64,000 nucleotides of DNA from Ectothiorhodospira lacustris (GTDB lineage: Bacteria; Pseudomonadota; Gammaproteobacteria; Ectothiorhodospirales; Ectothiorhodospiraceae), in contig NZ_JAJNQN010000002.1 in assembly GCF_022227845.1 (NCBI RefSeq), positions 124,001 to 188,000 on the forward strand, given 5' to 3'. The notes under the pieces are model-generated. The model saw only the letters and a list, made by a program, of their open reading frames with translations. It made no database searches and was not told the DNA's origin. Both the position numbers and the translations under genes were made by a program. Below, one piece after another: positions 63,125 through 64,000 of the stretch (position 1 is the stretch's first letter; every line of letters begins with the position of its first letter).

Positions 63125-63946
63125 ACATGGCTCGAAAAGCTCAAAGACCCTACAGTCACTAGAAATGCAGGTTTCCAGTAGCTTTTTTGCGGATGACATT
63201 TTTTCCGGTGAGAAGCACGAAATACCGTTCCTGATAAGATCTCCTTTTGTCAGCATTGCTCGTTTCAATGGAGCAGCAATACAAGCATGATCTGCGTCGA
63301 AGCAAAATATGGGAGTGTCATCATCGTAGTATCTGTCGAGTAATTTGGAGTATAGTGAACGCTCTATCGAGACTTTTGCATTCTGATATTCATCTATGAA
63401 GCCTGGCTCTAGAAAATCGCGTTGCCTATAGTGTATTTGATGTCTCAGCTCCATCAACCATACGTAAACAGGTTTACCCTCTATGGTGTTTGTGGAAAGA
63501 AGGTCGTTCTCACCCACTAAGTCATCAAATATATTAATAACCCCAACATGATCGTTTCGATATCTACTATTACTCCGCTTAAGTGGCGTTTCTCCAGCAC
63601 GAATCTCCCATAAATACTGGGACTGATTCTTTATTAGAGCAAACCCCTTCGCTGCCAGAGATGATCTCAGAAAATAAAACACTGAATAGTAAAATTTCAC
63701 AACAGACCAAGAGTGTCTACCCATTGCAACACTAGCTATACCTTCGCTTAAACTAGCAATACCTTTATAATATAAATCCTCACCATCTTTTAACAATTGA
63801 TCTTTAATGTAGTCTTCATCGCTATGGGAGACCTGATAGCTTTCCAGTTTTGGTCGATAACTATGCCAATTATCAAGATTACTACAGCCAACTGCAGTCT
63901 CAATATATACCTGAACCCGAAATCGATTAAAATTCATATTCATCAT
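63119..63946 (-). CDS. Unknown 275-residue protein, probable integron cassette gene
   Basis: No family was identified. It is helix-rich (DQLLKDGEDLYYKGIASLSE, then HSWSVVKFYYSVFYFLRSSL) and has RHQIHYRQRDF near residue 170, somewhat like the Arg/His motif of HEPN nucleases, but the spacing is one residue short. It has no signal peptide or membrane segment. ATG 63946 is chosen; other ATGs at 63943 and 63937 are possible and no Shine-Dalgarno is seen. Its TAA stop falls in the attC-like site, which suggests it is the gene of an integron cassette. AT-rich. Confidence 0.65.
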   Translation of the reverse strand: MMNMNFNRFRVQVYIETAVGCSNLDNWHSYRPKLESYQVSHSDEDYIKDQLLKDGEDLYYKGIASLSEGIASVAMGRHSWSVVKFYYSVFYFLRSSLAAKGFALIKNQSQYLWEIRAGETPLKRSNSRYRNDHVGVINIFDDLVGENDLLSTNTIEGKPVYVWLMELRHQIHYRQRDFLEPGFIDEYQNAKVSIERSLYSKLLDRYYDDDTPIFCFDADHACIAAPLKRAMLTKGDLIRNGISCFSPEKMSSAKKLLETCISSDCRVFELFEPCC

Positions 63947-64000
63947 AGCTTGGCAGGGAGTTAATTACACTAGACTCAAGGTATTCTTTAACTTTCTTTC

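Overview
The window is chromosomal DNA from a GC-rich gammaproteobacterium. The marker genes (pyrD, trmL, gpsA-secB-grxC-rhodanese, envC-ctpA-yibQ, sbcCD, uppP, katG, fadIJ) and the gene order around secB resemble E. coli, with pieces missing. The overall style suggests a purple-sulfur or halophilic lineage such as Ectothiorhodospiraceae/Chromatiales; that placement is inference from family resemblance, not from a search. No rRNA, tRNA or CRISPR array was recognised.

Region 1 (1-16.1 kb) is housekeeping. It holds the 3' end of an NtrC-type activator, pyrD and trmL sharing overlapping divergent start codons, a gpsA-secB-grxC-rhodanese run with a persulfide-sensor-like ArsR regulator upstream, and envC-ctpA-yibQ-yajL. 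After these come a small c-type cytochrome, an LbtU-like porin, cobF and cobE, a diguanylate cyclase and a chemoreceptor.

Region 2 (16.2-36.3 kb) is metal and envelope physiology. A cusCBA copper/silver efflux operon has both a CusF domain fused to CusB and a separate cusF. It faces a macA-macB-outer-membrane-factor operon. Next come a PepSY/flavoprotein reductase with a TonB receptor and a Fur-box candidate, baeRS, and uppP. Region 3 (36.8-47.2 kb) holds sbcCD, a nucleoside transporter, katG and dadA. Hairpin repeats of the dRS3 type (ATTCCC...GGGAAT) punctuate regions 1-3.

Region 4 (47.2-64 kb) is accessory and looks like a defence/mobile island. One tight minus-strand transcription unit reads higB-higA-hsdM-hsdS-rhuM/fic-hsdR, with 4-base overlaps inside the hsd part. 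The start region of higA contains a run of ten C that puts it out of frame, so the unit may be phase variable or the run may be misread. A diverged remnant of the dadA 3' end lies on the far side of this block. After fadIJ come a truncated Rpn-like fragment, a short-chain dehydrogenase, group II intron 3'-end remnants, an AvcD-like antiphage dCTP deaminase, two unknown genes, and an attC-like site at the end of one of them. A direct repeat beginning AACTCAAGAGTGCC occurs six times, always in the same orientation, and lies at the borders of the gene modules. The last 4 kb is markedly AT-richer than the rest.
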